Shown one piece after another: positions 11,965 to 24,016 of a DNA stretch of 64,000 nucleotides. Position numbers and translations under genes: made by a program. The notes beneath the pieces are model-generated. The model saw nothing but the letters and a program-made list of their open reading frames with translations, did not search any database and was not told the origin of the DNA. Every line of letters starts with the position of its first letter. The first letter of the stretch is position 1. The stretch is from Mortierella sp. BCC40632 (lineage: Eukaryota; Mortierellomycota; Mortierellomycetes; Mortierellales; Mortierellaceae), in contig WAEK01000002.1 of NCBI GenBank assembly GCA_011634665.1, forward strand, positions 1,700,001 through 1,764,000. Direction: 5' to 3'.

Positions 11965-13721
11965 GTCTTTTGGATGCAAAAGGTGCCTGACTTTGTCGGG
12001 GGTGAAAGCGGCCGTCGTCACTTGTCACTGGCCAAGAAGTTGCTCGATTTGGTGTGTGTGTGTGTGTGTGTATTATTGTCCTGCAGACAGGGCGAAGGGG
12101 AGGAGAGAAAGGGGTTCGTTGAGAGATGAGGACGGCAAAGGGATGGCGAAGGGATGGCGAAGTGGAATGCCGAAGGGAAGGAGGATGCCGAGTCGATGGA
12201 TTAAGTATTAGAGGAAAGGAAGAAGGAAGGAAGAAGGGAAAAAAAAAAAGAGAGAGAGAGAAAAGAGAAAAAAAAAGAAAGAAAAAAAAAGGGATGATCA
12301 GATGAGCAAAAGGAAGGGGTCGTAGCGAGGATGAAGAGGAAGAGGAAGAGAGACCGGTTGGGGATGGCAAGGCCTCAAGGACTACTAGCTAGCTAGGCGA
12401 GATGGAAGAAGAAGAAGAAGAAAAAGATGAGAAACGAATGATGCAAAAAGAAAGAGAACATATGAACAAAAAAAAAAAAAAAAACTGCTCTGCTGTTGTT
12501 GTTGCTTGCTGCTGCACTGCACCTGAACAGTACTGCTCTTCTTCTCTGCTCGCTGTTGGCTGTTACTCTGCTTTTCTCTCTCACTCTCGTTGGGTCCACT
12601 GGGTTGCAGATGGCTGGCTGGCTGACTGCCCCAAAGGGACGACAGTTGCCGTGCAGCGCGGTGCGGTATGTGAGCCGCTATTTGACAACAACCCGCCGTC
12701 CTCTGCTGTCGTTCGCCCACACTCAAACCTTGTCGTCTAGTGTGGCCCAAGCCATTCTGGTTGATTCGTCTCTTGTTTTTTTTTTCTTCTTCTCTCTCTC
12801 ACTCTTGCTTTTCTCTCTCTCTCACTCTCTCTCTCTCTCCCCGCGCACCCTTCTCTCTGCCTTCTTTTTCTCTCTCTCCTCCTCTCTCTTTGCCTCGTTG
12901 CCGTCCTGCACAGAACTAACAGTTGGGACCCACTATTGCAGCAACAACAAAAAAAGGAAAAATGTGATCCTTGCTCCGTCGGCTCTCATTCACAGCGCTG
13001 CATCCTGCCTGAAAAAAATGTAATATGAAATAAAAAAGGGATCATAAGAGGGACCGTGATGGCAATTTTTTTTTTTTTTCATATACTAAAAGGTATGTGC
13101 TGCTGCTGTCAGGCCGAATTAAACGGAGAAACAACCTCAAAAAGGGGGCAGAAGCTCGATCGACCCGATTCCTGTGTTTTTTTTTTACTCCATTCGAAAA
13201 ACAACAACAACAACAACAACAACAACAAACAATAGCTATTGTCGGATATTACCAGGATGGGAAAAAAAAAAAAAACGGGTTCATCTAAAACAGGGTCGTA
13301 CTTCTCTGTCAGATTAGAAAAGGCATGCACGGGCGAGAAGGCAAAAGGAAGGAAAAATAGCCCGGGTTCCAACGTGACTGGGTCGCGGAAATGAAAGAAA
13401 AAGAACAGAGTGAGAAGAGATGAGGAGGAGCGAGGAAAGAGAATGAGAAAAAGAGAGAGAGAGAGAGAATGAGTAGGAGGCGATGACGGACGGACGGACG
13501 GATGGATGGAAAGATGGAAAGAAGAGAAAGAGAGGAGGCGACAAGAGGCGAAATGCGCGGGATGTAGAAGATGACCGAACCACCTCTCTCTGTCTCTCTA
13601 CTGTTTCTCCGTCTCTCACTCTCACTCTCTTACTCTCTCACTCTGTCTCTTGCAGAGGCAAGTCAGTGGTAATTGAGGTAGGCGAGGAGGTTGGAGGAGT
13701 CACGGTCAATGTGGCTCTAGC

Positions 13722-13773
<52 letters not shown>

Positions 13774-14523
13774 ACAAACACAGTCCTTCCTTCCTCTTTC
13801 TCTCTTTCTATCTCTCTCTCTCACACACATCCCCGTTCTCGGCGGATTCAGCACCACCAACAGTCGAGAGCACCCAAGGTGATCCAGAGCCATGGCGCCC
13901 TGGTGGAGAGAGAAAGAGGATCAAGGAGGGTGGGGGGTGAACGAGCTTCACGCGCCCGTCCTATTTTTACGGTGCCCATGTAAAAAAGGCCGACACCTGC
14001 ATGCGCGCGAATGCAGGACAGATCGCCCCCTTCTCCTCTCTTTTCTTTTTCCTCTTGTAAATATAGCAATCACATAGCAATCATAACACCATTCCCAACA
14101 GACGCGTAGGAGTTGGGTTCGGTCTCTCCAAAAAAAAAAAAAATAAAATAAAATTGGCGGCAATAGCTCGTTGTTCTTTGTCGCGCGAGGAAGAGAAGAT
14201 GAGCGGATCAAAATATCCCATCGCTCAACACCAGCATTGGACTGTGTATGTACACAGAGTATACACGCTGAGAAGGAAAGAAAAATGCCCTATGTGTAAC
14301 ATGGCAGAGAGAATTGCAGATTCGCCATGCATGCCACGTTTCTCTTTCTTTCTCTCTTTCTCTTTCTATCTCTTTCTGTGTATATGTGTTTATTTATGTG
14401 CGTTGCTGTATACAAGTCAAGTAGAGGATAGACAAACACCGCAAGATGGTGGTCCAGAAACAGAAGCGTGTCAGATTCATTACAAGTGCAGAGCGAATGT
14501 AGAGCGGAGCAACTCTGGAGAGC

Positions 14524-14554
<31 letters not shown>

Positions 14555-14717
14555 ATAGAGAGATAGACACAGACAAGGCTCATCACGTCCCCTGCTCCTC
14601 TTTCTGTTTCTAGGACAACAGGATGAGGAGAAACGAAAGAGCCGAGAGCCGGATCCCCTGGATGGATGCAAGGCGGGACCCAGCAGATGGGATAGAGTGG
14701 AGGTGCAGGAGAGAGAA

Positions 14718-14790
<73 letters not shown>

Positions 14791-15555
14791 AAAAAAAGTT
14801 TGTACGTACGTGGATGGTTGAAAGAGATATACGGTGCACATCCTGGAAGGTTGGATGATGGGAGCCGCCGTAGGGAGAAAAAAAAGCAGGCAGACAAGAG
14901 ATCCGTCGCGTTCCTATCATGACAGACTGATCGTGCCTGAATAAGAGAAAAGAGAGAGAGAGAAAGTATGTTCAGAGTACATACTCAGAACTGGTAGGAT
15001 TGGCATCACATGTCAGCCGTGCCCCGTGGGCATTGAATCCATCGAATCAGAGGGTGAGCGAGAGTAAAGGAGCGAGTAAGCAGGCAGCCAAGTGAGAGTG
15101 TACGACAACAACAACAGCAGCAGCAGTAGTAGTTAGAGTGGTAGTAGTAAGAGTAAGAGATGAACCCTATTCCGCCGGTCTTTTGTCTCTATGCGTCCTC
15201 CTCCTCTCTCTCCACACCCTCGGCGTCCACTCCTCTTCCTCCTCCTCCGGCCTTCGGACTCACTGCATGTGCACTGTGATGATGATGATGTTTGCTTTTC
15301 TGCTGTCGCTTTACGGGCTATTATCTCCTCGCTTTATCTTTCACACACACACACACACACGCACACTATCTCAATCTCTATCTCTCTCTCTCTTTCTTTC
15401 TCTTTCTCTGACTCTCTCTCCTTTGTTGCTGTCTTCTCTTTCTTCTTTCCTTTTTTCTTCTTCTTCTTCTTCTTCTCTTCTTCTTTCTACTTTTCCTCCT
15501 TCTCATTCCACATTCCACATTCCCCTTCATTCTCTCATTCTCCTCCCCATTCCCC
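11965..15555. other. 3.6-kb divergent intergenic region, no gene recognised
   Basis: This separates the Num1-like gene (-) from the Pex20-like gene (+) and holds both 5' regions. It contains a GT run at 12052-12070, an ACA/CAA run near 13201-13227, a (CGGA)n tetranucleotide at 13486-13500, (CT)n at about 13725-13771, GA runs at 14521-14549 and 14726-14786, a short perfect hairpin at 13996-14017, and an AC run at 15342-15366. Open frames here are low-complexity shadows of these repeats. Confidence 0.6.
14726..14786. repeat. Long (GA)n microsatellite
   Basis: About 60 bases of almost pure GA in the Num1-Pex20 intergenic region, with a shorter copy at 14521-14549. Confidence 0.9.
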
Positions 15556-17100
15556 ATGGCCGTCTGCTACTCCCCGTCGGGTGCTGCTCCGTTGCAGGCG
15601 TTGGCCAACTCACTTCTCGGAGAGTCAAGCTTCTCTGCAAAGTCCGCACACTTCCGACCTCCCACGCGACCCTTTCAAGCCTCACCTTCCCCACACTCGG
15701 CTCAACTCTTCCCCCGCTCTCATCCTCAGCAACATCTACACCAACCATGGCCTGCCAAGGATCATTCGCTGCACTCAACGACACCCTTTGTCAAGAGCCA
15801 CCCCGTCGATTCGTTTGAGAATGCCTGGACAATGGCACAAGACTCGGCCCCTGCCTATGCTCACCACACACTTCCTTTCCAACAACCCATCCGACATCTC
15901 CAGGATCTCGACCTGATCTCGTCCTGGGAACAGGCTGTCCAAGATACCTCCGTGCCAGGTCCACACCCATTTGTCTCTCGGTCTTCTTTGACTCATTTTC
16001 ATGATACCATGTTTGACTGGCCCGCTGACGCTGCCTCCTCATCGATGGCCATGGCCGAGCTCTCGACGTCAGAGTTTGAATCCTTCCAATACGATCCCAC
16101 CTCGGCGACACTCCTGACTGGGCCAATCCAGAGCACCGTCACGAATGCCACTCAGGACAGTCCATGGGCCAAGGAAATGGCTGTGCAACAGACCAAGGAT
16201 GATGATGAAGACGAAGACGAAGACGAGTTCCGGGAAGAATGGAGCAATGACTATTTCACTCAAATCTATATCAATTCGCATCAAACCGAGTTCAAGCAGA
16301 TCGAGGAACGACAAAACTTGAAAGAGGCTCAGTTGGCAGAGGAACGTGAACAACTTCGACAGAGAGCTGGTCCCAACAGTGTAGCCTCTATGCTCGCTCC
16401 TACAGCATCAGTAGAACGCACCAGGCCACTTATTCGAGTGCCTGGACTTGATCATGCTCCACGAGACACTGTTTCCATGGATGTGGACGAGTTTATGCGC
16501 TTTAGTCAGCAGCAGACAGAGACTGCACCCTTGGTGCACCCTGAGAGTGTAGCACCTCCCAGGCCACTCCGAGTGGAGAACAAGTTCATGTCCCTGGTGA
16601 GCGACCTACAGTTGGCAGGACAAATGTACTATCCAGGTGCCAATCTCCCAACTTTGCCAGAGCTCTCGGATCTTCATTCCTTGGCCTCGATCACAGCCAC
16701 AGCCACCAGAGCAGACCCTGTTCCTCGCCAAGTCACACCGACCGAGAATGCATGGGCACAAGAGTTTGTGACAGAGGGTCCAACCCTGTCCTCAGCTGTC
16801 AACAGGACTGCTCAGCAGTATCTGGGTGCAGAATGGAACTGGGAGAAGCTCTTTGGTAGGGATCCGAGAAGAGCACCCTCCAAGGCAACGATTGCAGGCC
16901 AAGCCCAGGAACAATGGGACTTGCAACAAAAACAACAGAATCAACCACAAGAGCCATTGTCTTCTGGTTCGACCTTGACCACCGTGTCACCAGCAATTCA
17001 TCTTGAAAATGAAAGACTCAAGGCTGTGGCCCTGACTCGACTTCAGGCCTTGTTTGGCCACCTTTCTCTGGGTCGGAGTGCAGGCCTGCCATCGCAATAG
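15556..17100 (+). CDS. Pex20-like PTS2 co-receptor peroxin
   Basis: Single-exon gene of 514 residues, mostly disordered. Family features seen: a Cys at position 4 in a short conserved N-terminal patch (MAVCYSPSGAAPLQALANSL), which in Pex20/Pex18/Pex21 and Pex5 is the ubiquitinated residue used for recycling; several Trp-centred WxxxF/Y-like motifs (WEQAV, WAKEM, WSNDYF, WAQEF, WNWEKLF) expected to bind Pex14/Pex13; an acidic DDEDEDEDEF stretch at about 215-225; and a C-terminal helical segment (NERLKAVALTRLQALFGHL) in the place of the Pex7-binding domain. The family's role is carrying Pex7 and PTS2 cargo to the peroxisome. There are no TPR repeats, which argues against Pex5. The start is the first ATG after a CT-rich leader; no other good ATG is in frame. 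The assignment rests on architecture, not close sequence match. Confidence 0.7.
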   Translation: MAVCYSPSGAAPLQALANSLLGESSFSAKSAHFRPPTRPFQASPSPHSAQLFPRSHPQQHLHQPWPAKDHSLHSTTPFVKSHPVDSFENAWTMAQDSAPAYAHHTLPFQQPIRHLQDLDLISSWEQAVQDTSVPGPHPFVSRSSLTHFHDTMFDWPADAASSSMAMAELSTSEFESFQYDPTSATLLTGPIQSTVTNATQDSPWAKEMAVQQTKDDDEDEDEDEFREEWSNDYFTQIYINSHQTEFKQIEERQNLKEAQLAEEREQLRQRAGPNSVASMLAPTASVERTRPLIRVPGLDHAPRDTVSMDVDEFMRFSQQQTETAPLVHPESVAPPRPLRVENKFMSLVSDLQLAGQMYYPGANLPTLPELSDLHSLASITATATRADPVPRQVTPTENAWAQEFVTEGPTLSSAVNRTAQQYLGAEWNWEKLFGRDPRRAPSKATIAGQAQEQWDLQQKQQNQPQEPLSSGSTLTTVSPAIHLENERLKAVALTRLQALFGHLSLGRSAGLPSQ

Positions 17101-17108
17101 GACTCTAT

Positions 17109-17143
<35 letters not shown>

Positions 17144-17489
17144 CTCTATCTCCTTCACCATCTTGATACGTGTCTATGCATTACTGTATAGCTCTTCCAA
17201 TGCATACGAAGCGTGCCAAGCTCAATTGGACTTTTAACACACACACACACACACACACACTTTCTCTCTCCACACTTATTCTCATCTTAATTCTCTCTCT
17301 CAACCTTATACCCGACCCTTTTTCACTCTTTCTTTTCTTTTTTCTTTTTCTCTCTTTTTCTCTCTTATTGTTCTGCGTCTTTTGTGTAAAGTAAAGCGTA
17401 TGGTTCCTATGAAAAATAATAAATATATATTTAAAGAAAAAAAAAAGCTCAAATCTACATACTATCAGCCCTTTCTTTCTTTCTTTCTT

Positions 17490-17536
<47 letters not shown>

Positions 17537-17539
17537 CTT
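17101..17539. other. Convergent 3' intergenic region
   Basis: Between the Pex20-like (+) and methyltransferase (-) genes. It holds (TTTC)n runs at 17110-17142 and 17471-17495, an AC run at 17239-17262, and a (CT)n run at about 17496-17530. Nothing coding seen. Confidence 0.7.
17418..17423 (+). terminator. Candidate polyadenylation hexamer of the Pex20-like gene
   Basis: AATAAA within an A/T-rich stretch about 320 bases after the stop codon, followed by more A. Its place at the end of the gene fits a fungal poly-A signal; no transcript evidence is available. Confidence 0.35.
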
Positions 17540-18886
17540 TTACACCATGGCTCGTTCCTGAAGGAATCGATGATCTCCTCGAGTGTTCAAGAAACTATAC
17601 TCGATCACGTTGAATCCATTCCTGTACTTGACAAGCAACATTGCCACCACATTGATCTCATTCCAGAACGGTCTCAACCCAAACGATTCCAATCGTTCAA
17701 AAAACCTGAGGAACCTCGTAAAGCCTTCACCATCCAAACCTGCATCCGGATTCATATTCGTCCACAAATGAAACTCAATCTGAAGTTGACCAAAGGGAAG
17801 CACACCAATGTTCTTTCCATCCTTGTCCTTCTTCTCATAAAGATCCATAAACGCATGCAGGGTATCGTATTCGGTGCCTTCAATGTCGATCTTGAGGATA
17901 TCGATCCAGTCATGGTTGTTTTCTTTCATGATGCTCTCGATCGTCTTCCATTCGACATCGGATTCCCCTGCTCCAGCAGCCGAGACTGCCTTTCCGATAA
18001 AAGCCTTTTTAAAGTGGACCTTTGGATTATTGACAGCCTCTGTAAAAAAAAGAAAAAGAAAAGACAAAAACAGTTAGAAGACAGAAAGAGAGACAGGGCG
18101 TGGGTGTGTGTGACAAGAAGAAGAAAGATAAAGGGCAATATTAATCATGAATAAAAATAGCTCAACAGACAGACAGACAAACACACACACACACTTACCA
18201 GGTCCCATCGAATTCACCGACCCATCAAAAGCCCAGACTTCACAATTGGAGCGAGCCACCAGTTCCGCCTCAAAGGAACTCTCATGAGAAACTCCAAACG
18301 AATAAACAACACCAGGCTTCTTGGATTGAGGTGAGGCCTCCTCCAACAATCGGAATCCACAGACCCATTTTCCTCCATCGCCTAAACTGCCGATCCTTTG
18401 GATATCATGAGGACAACTAAAGGAGGCTTGAAAGTACCACCACCAACTCATCCAGGGTTGCCATGGGTCAAACGTATTGGTTCCATAATTCATCTTTTGA
18501 AGCCATTCATATCGTTGTCGAAGCATCCTCCCATAGACAGTCTCCGCGTACTCGAGTCTTTGTACCACAGAGTCAATACTCTGGATCACGGGCACTTTCG
18601 AGCCATTGGGTAATGTGACCCAAGACTTTTCGTTTTCATTCGCAATGGGTAGATGTCCCTGGACTTGAGATGAGGCAGAGTTGGGTGACCTTGACAAAGA
18701 TTCTTCATCGGATGGGGGCTTGCCCTGTTGAGTCATGAAGCTCAAACCCACCATGACTAGAATGGCGACCGTAGTCAGGGTTCCCAAGAGCCTGGGTCGG
18801 AGAAGACCCCGTAGCATGGAGACTCCGTTTTGACGAGAAGGGTGACGGTTGCTGACAGGCAACGTCGGCGTGTTGTCAAAGGACAT
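17540..18886 (-). CDS. Membrane-anchored Methyltransf_22/FkbM-type methyltransferase
   Basis: Two exons, 18197-18886 and 17540-18040, give 396 residues. The N-terminus is cytosolic and basic, followed by one hydrophobic segment (LLGTLTTVAILVMVGLSFM, about 32-50) acting as a signal anchor, so the catalytic domain probably faces the secretory lumen. The domain matches the METTL24-like Methyltransf_22 family: CPHDIQRIGSLGDGGKWVCG, VYSFGVSHESSFE, CEVWAFDGSV, then WIDILKIDIEGTEYDTL, the post-motif shared with FkbM-type enzymes, and GQLQIEFHLW. The acidic DGS and DIEG positions are the expected SAM-binding residues. The substrate is unknown; a Golgi small-molecule or glycan methylation is only a guess. 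The intron starts GTAAGT and ends TTTTACAG. Confidence 0.82.
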
Positions 18887-18908
18887 GATGGATTGTTTCC
18901 TTTCCCTT

Positions 18909-18944
<36 letters not shown>

Positions 18945-19520
18945 AGGTGATGGAGGAGGGGTAGTGGTGGTGGTGGTGGTAAGTGGGAAGCGTAAAAGAG
19001 GAGGAGAGAAAGAAAGGGGGTGAGGGAAAGACAAGGTGGAATGGCCTTGCAGTTAAACCAAAAAGAAACCTTGGTGGGATAGAAGCCACCCTAGCCCACT
19101 CCTTTTCCTTAGACTGAAAAAAGAAGAGAAGGGGTCGACACATCCTGCATGGGTTCACATTCTTCTTTCGTCCTAGTCAAAGAAAGAGTTCTGTCAAAAT
19201 AGATGTGCGTGTGAGTGAGTGAGTGAGTGAGTGAGAGAGTTAATATGTTTTCTCGACGGTACAAATCTTCAAGTCCTCGGACAATAGACTGCTGATGGAG
19301 ATTGGTTCCTCTGACTTTGTATCACAATTTGAGGGGGAGGGTTCTCAAAAATCGCGGTCGGGATCTCAACCAATAACGAACGTGGGTCACGGCCTCTTTA
19401 TTGAGCAGACTGTTTGCCCAGTGCTCTCTTCCAAAAGTGAGGCTCTTTTTTTGTTTGCTTGCTTTTTTTTAAATGTCCTCAGCTCTATAAACTTTCCTCA
19501 CATAGAAAAAAAAATATTTA
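18887..19520. other. Intergenic region between two minus-strand genes
   Basis: 5' region of the methyltransferase and 3' region of the Prp5-like gene. A T run lies at about 18911-18940 just upstream of the methyltransferase start, a GT/GTG stretch at about 18961-18980, and a (GTGA)n run at about 19209-19236. No gene seen. Confidence 0.65.
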
Positions 19521-22500
19521 CTAGATCTGGTATCGTCCAGCGGGTCGACCCATGCCTCCTGGCCCACCACGTGCGCCGGCTTCTTCAGCCTTGATCGTCT
19601 CTTCACGCAAAATACGTCGAATCTCATTCTTGGCCTTGTCAATCACATATTGACTATCACCCTCCACAAACAAATACAACTTGCGCTCTCCTGCCGGTGG
19701 TTGCTTGCCCTTCTCCACAAAGACACCTCGAGTCGTAATCGCGGCTCCAGAGTGTTCCGAGATCTGGGAAATCATCATCTTTTGTGTCACCATCAGACGC
19801 GCCTTGGTCGGGTAATCGTTGATCTCAATCTCGAGTGCAAATCCACTATCGCGACTGTTCACATTGCCTCCTGGTCCACTAGGTCCAGGTCCACCAGGTC
19901 CACTTCCACTGCTTCCTGGTCCTCCATTGGCATCTGCTCCCTCGAGACGAGCCTTGTTCAAATTCTGGGCCACCTCTAGGGCTCGCTGCTTGGCTGCACC
20001 TCCCAAGGATTGGTTCAGTCGATCTGCAGCCTCCTTGGCCAAGCGAAGAGCTATAGTGGGCAGTTGCAGTTAAAAAAAAAGAGAAGAAGAAAAAAAAAAT
20101 CCAAACAAAATGATTGGTTAGTATCGCGTGTTCAACAATGTCATCCAATTGATTCTTTCATATTTTTTTTTGACTGAAAATCATTACCGTCTGAAACACT
20201 GCCAGGAGCTGCCACACTTGGCGTGCCGTTCGTCTTGTTTGCATCTGTCTCGACGGCCACTTCCGTAGTTGCGCTCGCGTTCGCGCTCGCATTAGCCGCC
20301 GCTGCTGCCTTGGCGGCAGTGATACCTGGAGCCACCTGCTTGACCTCCAGCTCCAGCTCCTTGCCATCACCATCGTCGTCAGATCCTTCTTCATCCTCTG
20401 CACCATAGGTCTATCAAGCGAATATACAGGAAGCAAATTAGTAACTGAGGTTACAAAAGTGGCAACACTTTGGTTTACAGGGGCTGAGAAAAAAAAATAA
20501 AATCGCATACCTTCTTCTGGATGGCAAGGACCTTGTCACGCTCCTTTTCAAACTTCTCAAGACCTTTACCACCAAATCCAGAGGCAGTATGCTTGGCATC
20601 ACCCGATTTGACCTTTTCCTGGAAGGAATCCACAAGTGCCTGAAGTTCCGTAGGGATGGGCGTGGAACTGTTGGTCAAGGCCTTGGCAATATCCGGTGCA
20701 AACCGTTCTTGTTCTGGGGTAATAAACGTATAGGCAATACCCTTGTTGCCAGCACGTCCTGTCCGTCCAACACGATGTACATAATCCTCCATGTGGTTGG
20801 GACAATCAAAGTTGATGACAATGCCTAGCTTCTTGACGTCGAGACCTCGTGCCGCTACCGAGGTTGCAATTAAAATTTGACACGCGCCAGACTTGAAATC
20901 TGAAATCGCACTATCTCGATCCACTTGGTCCTAGATTTTTTTTTTTTTAAAAAAAAAAATAACAAGAATCAGATTTTTGGCACGAGTAAGGACAAAGGAA
21001 GGAAAAGAAAAGAAAAGAAAAGAAAAAAAAATAAAATAAAATAAACGCGACTTACCTTTCCACCGTGGATAGTTTGACTGACATAGCCACGTCGAATCAG
21101 ATCACGCAGTAAATTATCAGCTGCCTCTTGTCGACTCACAAAGATCAACACTCGAGCCTCTGTATTGTCATTAAAGGCTTGTCCAAGAATTTCAAGAAGA
21201 CGTGCAAACCGGGTATCGTCTTCACGCACCTCCACCACCTGCGTGACATCCTCACAGACAACACTCCGAGCTCCAACCGTGATCTCGAGTGGACGTTTCA
21301 AGAGTTTGCGGGCAAGCGCTTCCATCTAGATAAACATACAAAAGAGATTAAGAAAAAAATATCATTTGAGTGGGTCGAAAGTATGCATAGGATAAGAGTG
21401 CAGAAGAAGAAGAAGGGAAAAAAAAGCAAAATCTAGAGGATACTTCAAATTGGGACATACCTGCTTAGGGAAGGTTGCTGAAAAGAGAACCACCTGTCTC
21501 TGAGGTCGGACATTGTTCACAATCTTCATGACCTGTTGGAAGAGAGAAAGAGAGAAAGAGAGAGAAAACAAAACAAACAATATTTAGACAATGTCCGTAA
21601 AAAAGCAGACGCGTACACGGATACAACTACCATATGAATAAGGAAAATAAAATAAAATAATAGCGACCCCTTACCTGAGGCTCAAAGCCCATGTCAAACA
21701 TACGATCCGCCTCGTCCAGGACGAGAAAGGTCGTCCTTCGGAGATTAGTAACGCGCCCAGAATTAGCACATAAAAGATCGATTAGGCGACCGGGCGTACA
21801 AACAACAATCTCGGCGCCTCGTTTCAGTTCTGCGATTTGATCTTTGATCGGAGACCCACCATAGGCACACACGGCTCGCAGACCCAACACCTTTAAAAAG
21901 TTTTTGCATTCCTTATGGATCTGAACTGCAAGCTCTCGAGTAGGGGTCATGATGATCGCAATGGGTCCTTCCATATTCTCGATCGGTCTTTGATCTTTGA
22001 TATGTCGCAACATGGGTAAGAGAAATGCAATCGTCTTGCCACTTCCTGTCTTGGCCACCGCAATCACATCTCGACCACTCATGATAGCTGGGATGGCCTG
22101 GCTCTGAATCGAAGTCGGTGCTGCATAGTTTAGTTTGTGCTTGATGACTTGAAGGCTATTTTTTTTTTTTGTAAAGACGAGTTTGTATCACATATTCAGG
22201 GAAAAAAAAAATATATCGTTCGTTAAATAAGAAATCGACAGCAACAACAACAACAAAAAATCTGCCCAATACTTTTGTTAAACTTACCATCCTGAGGGAA
22301 GACCAGCCTGAGTCCACTTGCGGATTGGCTTGGGACAATCCGCTCCACGAATCTTGATCCCGTCCAATTCCAAACGCAAACTATGCACCTCCTCAAGTGA
22401 CATGTCGGCCATCTCTGGTGGCTCGAGATAAAAGTTCTTTCTAAAAGGTTCATACTGAATCTTGGAATGATCCACAGGTGGAATATCCTTCTTCTTGACC

Positions 22501-23185
22501 AACTTGGCAGCCATTGCAAGAATATCCTCCTCCTCTGAAGATTCATCCTGATCGTCTTCCTCTTCCTCCTGTGTGATTGGATTCGTTGAGATGGGGGCAC
22601 CGCTCTTGGCAGCTGCAACAGCTACAGCCTTGTTGACCCTGTTATCACGCTTTTGTTCCTTCTTCTCCAGTTCCTTGACCTCGGCTGTTACGTCAACCAT
22701 GAATGCGTCCAAAGGATCAATCTCATCTTCTTCCATAGCATTGGTTGCAGCGCCATCTTCTGTATCGGCCATGGTTGCATCATCCTCATTTGAATTGTCC
22801 TGTGGGGTTGTCTTTTCATCTTCTTCATCATCGTCATCGTCATCATCCCAGCTCCAACCTTTGGAAGGTACAAGAGAGTCGCCAGCATCCGATTTTTTGA
22901 GGGCATTCTTGTCAGAGTCGGCTTCTGTAGGAAGGGACGAGGAGAGTTCCAACTGTTTGGCTTTTTCTTCGGCCAGCTTTGCCTTTTCCTCTGCTTGCTT
23001 TGCTGCTTCTCTTTCAAGTTGCCACTGACGCCAACTTTCCAATCGTTTGCTCTTCTGAGCAGCCTCTGATTCGGCAAAAGCAGAGATGACTGGTCTAGGT
23101 CCAGGTGTTGCTGATGTTGAGGCTGATAGAGATAAAGTGATGGGAGCCTTGATCTATGGGAGTAAAACAAAACAAAAAAAAAAAA

Positions 23186-23224
<39 letters not shown>

Positions 23225-24016
23225 TATCAGATATTGTTCGAAGAGTGATCCTCGAAAAGAACGAGTACAAAAACTAAAGATCGGTTGATGGCCATGTAGA
23301 CTTACATGTGGAACAGACGGTGCAGCCTCGACCTTGGGAGCGGGTACTGTTGGCTGAACTGGCATGGTGGGAGCAGGAGGAAGTGGTTCAGAGACAGGTT
23401 CTGATGTTGATGATGGTGTCTTGACATCTGGTGTGCCCACAGCAGGTGTCGAACTTCTCTCTCGATCCTCTAACGGTCTAGAAGAAGAACGTTGTCTTTC
23501 TGGTTTTTCTGATTTCTCTAGACGAACATGCTCTCGACTCTTTTCCATGCCTCTGTCCCGACGGTCCCTGTCCCTGTCCCTGTCATACTCGCGTGTACGT
23601 TCTCGACTGTCCCTGTGACGATCTCGTTCACGCTCTCTTTCTCTGGATCGACTGCGTGCGTAACGGTCTCGGTCACGATCTCTTTCCCGGTCTCGATCCC
23701 GACGATAGTGTCGATCGACTCGGTCTCGGTCCCGGTCTCTTTCTCTGTCTCTGTAGTCTCTTTCACGCTCACGTTCACGCTCACGGTAGTGGCGCTCTCT
23801 TTCCGAATCTTTGCTGGACCGGCTAGCGGATCGATAATGGTCATCATCAATATCCATCGAGTCTGATCGCAGGCCTACATCTCTGCCAGAGCGACGAGAG
23901 CTGGATGATGGCGAATGGGTCGAGCTAATTCCGGGTGTAGGCGAAGTCACCTTGGACCGTTTCGATGGAGAGCGAGAGCGACCATCCCGGGAAGAGGGAC
24001 TTCGTGGTCTTGACAT
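19521..24016 (-). CDS. PRP5: Prp5/DDX46 DEAD-box pre-mRNA splicing helicase
   Basis: ATP-dependent RNA helicase acting at pre-spliceosome formation on the U2 snRNP/branch site. Eight exons: 23306-24016, 22288-23153, 21675-22155, 21461-21532, 21056-21325, 20511-20930, 20188-20410, 19521-20050; all phases agree, 1190 residues. Exon 1 encodes an RS/RD/RE-rich region. Residue about 380 carries the DPLDAFM motif typical of Prp5, and there are long acidic runs before it. Core motifs: Q motif ([11 protein letters not shown]), I (AKTGSGKT), Ia (PTRELAVQI), Ib (TPGRLID), II (DEAD), III (SAT), V (ARGLD), VI ([10 protein letters not shown]). The C-terminus, with [18 protein letters not shown] followed by a KH-like segment near [13 protein letters not shown], is as in DDX46. 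An Ala-rich and a Gly/Pro-rich linker precede the end. The start is the first ATG ([12 protein letters not shown]). Confidence 0.95.

Noticed and set aside
12496..13023. 175-codon plus-strand frame in the Num1-Pex20 spacer
   Set aside because: Low-complexity Leu/Ser sequence from CT repeats with no motif.
14290..14922. Overlapping Ser/Leu and Arg/Glu frames of 95-183 codons
   Set aside because: Made by GA/CT microsatellites; no start context, splice sites or conserved residues.
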